A stretch of 64,000 nucleotides of DNA from Betaproteobacteria bacterium. Lineage in GTDB: Bacteria; Pseudomonadota; Gammaproteobacteria; Burkholderiales; Rhodocyclaceae. Position numbers and translations under genes: made by a program. Shown here piece by piece: positions 61,877-64,000 of the stretch. The number at the start of each line of letters is the position of its first letter. Position 1 is the first letter of the stretch. Location: contig JADIYD010000006.1 of NCBI GenBank assembly GCA_016705475.1, positions 186,001 to 250,000 on the forward strand. The letters run 5' to 3'. Under the pieces are notes generated by a model that had not been told where the DNA came from, ran no database searches, and worked only from the letters and a program-made list of their open reading frames with translations.

Positions 61877-62775
61877 GCTCCGAGTTGTGCCAAGGCTTGC
61901 GCGTGGTGCTGGACGATACCCGCATCGCCGAACCAGTAGCCGTCGACCAGTCCGCTGGCGTTCCAGGCACGGCTGTCGACATTGACCGATTCGCCACGGC
62001 GTGCCGCATCGAAGGCAGCGATGATGGCGTTGATGTGGTCCTTCTGCGGGCTGATGCGGACGATATCGATGCCCATTTTCAGCATCTCCGGGATTTCATG
62101 CAGCAGATTGTAGCTCTGCGCCGACATGGTCTGGATGCCGTTGATGCAGAGAAAATCCTGGCCTTCGCGCGTCTTCAGCGTCAAACCTTCAGCGTGGTCG
62201 AGGCATTTGAACTGGCAGTCGTCCTTGTTCAGGTCGTAGTGGCGAGCCGTGAAGCAGCGGGCGGAAAAAGCGAGCGGAATCTTGCCGAAGGCGAAGACCT
62301 CCGTTTCGATGCCGGCTGGACGGCTGGCGTGCAGGGCTTCAATCATCGCTCGCGTGCCTTCGAGCGGCGGTACCCAGCGCTTGAGGCCGAAGCGGGCGAA
62401 AGAAGCCAGCGTCGCTTCGTTGTAGATGTTGAGATGCGGGCCCGCGACGAAATCATGGCCGCGCACGAGGTTGACCGCACCGAGATCGTTGGCTTCAAGC
62501 ATGCAGCCCGAGTCATCGATCAGGCGGCGCAGCGCCTTGAGATCGCTTTCCGATTCGAGCAAGGCCTGGGCAGAGACGACGACCTGTTTGCCGGCGTCGG
62601 TCAGGTCGCGGGCCAGGCCGATCCAGTCGGTCGTGCGCAATTGCTGGCGGCGCGAGCAGACGACTTCGCCGACGTAGATGATGTCGAGGGCCGGGTTTTG
62701 CGCCATTTCGGCGTAGAACTCCATGACCTCGGCCTTGGGCCAGAAATAGAGCAGGGGACCGAGCGATAGTTTCAT
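61873..62775 (-). CDS. ubiV: O2-independent ubiquinone hydroxylase subunit UbiV
   Basis: U32-family iron-sulfur protein of 300 residues from ATG 62775 (MKLSLGPLLYFWP). Four cysteines fit the 4Fe-4S site of UbiV: EVVCSRRQ near residue 40 and the trio in ARCFTARHYDLNKDDCQFKC. With UbiU it hydroxylates the ring of ubiquinone precursors under anaerobic conditions. Thirteen bases after the ubiU stop; overlaps ubiT. Confidence 0.93.
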   Translation of the reverse strand: MKLSLGPLLYFWPKAEVMEFYAEMAQNPALDIIYVGEVVCSRRQQLRTTDWIGLARDLTDAGKQVVVSAQALLESESDLKALRRLIDDSGCMLEANDLGAVNLVRGHDFVAGPHLNIYNEATLASFARFGLKRWVPPLEGTRAMIEALHASRPAGIETEVFAFGKIPLAFSARCFTARHYDLNKDDCQFKCLDHAEGLTLKTREGQDFLCINGIQTMSAQSYNLLHEIPEMLKMGIDIVRISPQKDHINAIIAAFDAARRGESVNVDSRAWNASGLVDGYWFGDAGIVQHHAQALAQLGA

Positions 62776-62788
62776 GTTGCGTTTTCCT

Positions 62789-63796
62789 TCAGCGCCACGG
62801 CCGGCTGTAGGCGCCGAGCGTTGCCTGGCTGCCTTCGGAAACCTTGGCCAGTTCTGCCTGCCAGGCCGGCTTGACGTGGAAGCGCTCGCTGCCGTCGCGT
62901 AGCGAATCGAGGGCGGCACGCAGCGTGCGGGTAACTTGCGCGACGTAGGTCGGGCTGCGCTGGCGACCTTCGACCTTGATGGCGCGGACGCCGATCTTGA
63001 GGATGTCGGGCAGGATCTCCAGCACGTTGAGGCTGGTCGGCTCTTCTAGCGCGTAATAGGTTTCGCCCTGGACTTCGAAGCGGCCCTTGCACAGCGTCGG
63101 GTAGCCGGCCGGCTCGTCGTCGCCGAACTGGTCGATGAGCACACCGTTCAGTCGGGTCTCCATTACACCCGGCTTCTTGTCCCACTTCACGTACTTTGCC
63201 GGCGAACAGGCGCCAACGGTATTGGGCGACTCGCCGCAGGCATACGACGACAGCCAGCAACGGCCTTCGTTCATGACACAGAGGCTGCCGAAGCCGAAGA
63301 CTTCGATTTCCACCGTGGTGTTCTTGATGACGTTTTCGACCTGGGCCAGCGTCAGCACGCGGGGCAGCACGGCACGGCGGATGCCGAATTCGCGCTGGCA
63401 GAAATTGATCGCTTCGTAGCTCGTGGCCGACCCCTGGACCGACAGATGCAGGCGCTGGCTGGGATGGCTGTGGCGCGCGTAGTCAAGCAGCCCGATGTCG
63501 GCCAGGATAATGGCGTCTACACCCTGGTCGACCGCAGCATCGACGGCTTTTTGCCAATCGGCGGTGCGCCCGGCCTGCGGGAAGGTGTTGATGGCCAGCA
63601 GAATTTCGCGGCCCCTGCCGTGGGCGTAGCGGATGCCCTCGGCCATGGTCTTGGCGTCGAAATTGAGGCCGGCGAAGTTGCGCGCGTTGGTGTCGTTCTT
63701 GAAACCGAGATAGACAGCATCGGCGCCGTTGTCGACGGCGGCCTTGAGGGCTGGCAGGCTACCGGCCGGGCAGACGAGATCGGGTAGGGAGGTCAT
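62789..63796 (-). CDS. ubiU: O2-independent ubiquinone hydroxylase subunit UbiU
   Basis: U32-family protein of 335 residues. ATG 63796 gives MTSLPDLVCPAGSLPALKAAVDNGADAVYLGF; ATG 63805 three codons upstream is equally possible. The iron-sulfur cysteines are visible in NEGRCWLSSYACGESP, ACSPAKYV and TLCKGRFE. First gene of the ubiUVT unit, about 55 bases downstream of an FNR-type box, which fits expression in low oxygen. A weak match to the dispersed core lies inside. Confidence 0.94.
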   Translation of the reverse strand: MTSLPDLVCPAGSLPALKAAVDNGADAVYLGFKNDTNARNFAGLNFDAKTMAEGIRYAHGRGREILLAINTFPQAGRTADWQKAVDAAVDQGVDAIILADIGLLDYARHSHPSQRLHLSVQGSATSYEAINFCQREFGIRRAVLPRVLTLAQVENVIKNTTVEIEVFGFGSLCVMNEGRCWLSSYACGESPNTVGACSPAKYVKWDKKPGVMETRLNGVLIDQFGDDEPAGYPTLCKGRFEVQGETYYALEEPTSLNVLEILPDILKIGVRAIKVEGRQRSPTYVAQVTRTLRAALDSLRDGSERFHVKPAWQAELAKVSEGSQATLGAYSRPWR

Positions 63797-63851
63797 GGCG
63801 GACATCCGGAATATCAAGCGCGCGAGTATAGCCAGCGCTGCTGGTTCGCCA

Positions 63852-63865
63852 TTGATCCTGGTCAA
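63852..63865. promoter_or_regulatory. FNR/ANR-type box upstream of ubiU
   Basis: TTGAT-CCTG-GTCAA, one base from the symmetric consensus TTGAT-N4-ATCAA, 56 bases before ATG 63796. An anaerobic activator site here agrees with the O2-independent role of ubiUVT. The last 135 bases of the window hold no supported gene. Confidence 0.65.
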
Positions 63866-64000
63866 ATGGAGACCTCATGCTAGGATTCTGGCAGACTGGT
63901 GAGGCGTCGATTCGGCAGCGATAATCGACGAAACAGTGGCCGCTCGCGTTATGATATTGGCAAATAATTCTGGGAAAACTGGGGCTGAACAGTGGATAAG

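Overview
The window is 64 kb of a GC-rich bacterial chromosome. Gene content points to a betaproteobacterium close to Dechloromonas/Azonexus (Rhodocyclales): a class I PHA synthase, the O2-independent ubiquinone genes ubiU-ubiV-ubiT, a TorF-type porin next to glnK-amtB, a leucine/isovalerate catabolic cluster with a MerR (LiuR-like) regulator, tandem HD-GYP proteins and a CHASE-GGDEF cyclase. This assignment is inferred from family recognition, not from a database search.

Layout. 1-7.7 kb: a diguanylate cyclase, then a three-gene PhnD/C/E-type ABC importer (probably of the putative selenate class) followed by rhodanese and DsrE-like proteins and a BamE-like lipoprotein. 7.7-25.6 kb: housekeeping genes, including a frameshifted Bcr/CflA exporter, comM, ubiK, a nitrogen-regulated porin-glnK-amtB unit whose upstream region carries NtrC-, FNR- and sigma54-type sites, purU, thrH, a chemoreceptor with two in-frame amber stops, an ABC-F ATPase, two HD-GYP genes (one frameshifted, one with a degenerate HD motif), mutY and a flavin reductase. 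25.67-34.55 kb: an 8.8-kb integrated element in a tRNA-Gly(CCC) gene, bounded by 18-bp direct repeats. It encodes a tyrosine recombinase, a PEP-CTERM-type exported protein, a B-family DNA polymerase resembling primer-independent PolBs of pipolins, a TraD-like protein and a MobA/MobL relaxase, with a candidate oriT palindrome. 34.7-37.0 kb: an AT-rich gene for a P-loop ATPase with an N-terminal TIR/deoxyribosyltransferase-like domain, a plausible defence protein in the same variable slot. 37.3-41.8 kb: core genes (ubiX, Gx transporter, rapZ, an M20 amidohydrolase). 41.8-57.5 kb: one long minus-strand run of 17 tightly packed genes covering isovaleryl-CoA dehydrogenase, methylcrotonyl-CoA carboxylase, methylglutaconyl-CoA hydratase and HMG-CoA lyase with passengers, headed by a perfect 16-bp palindrome and liuR. 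58-64 kb: an MBL hydrolase, phaC, a MoaD-like protein and ubiUVT behind an FNR-type box.

Two things stand out. First, the pipolin-like mobilizable element. Second, a dispersed motif of about 29 bp (a T-rich half with TTTTGGCC, then core CCGGTTGACCGTGG) recurs about every 5 kb in core DNA, both between and inside genes, almost always on the plus strand whatever the direction of transcription, and is absent from the integrated region.

Three genes are broken by single-base indels that all lie in short homopolymers (about 8.37, 21.90 and 46.96 kb), so sequencing error must be excluded before they are treated as real pseudogenes.
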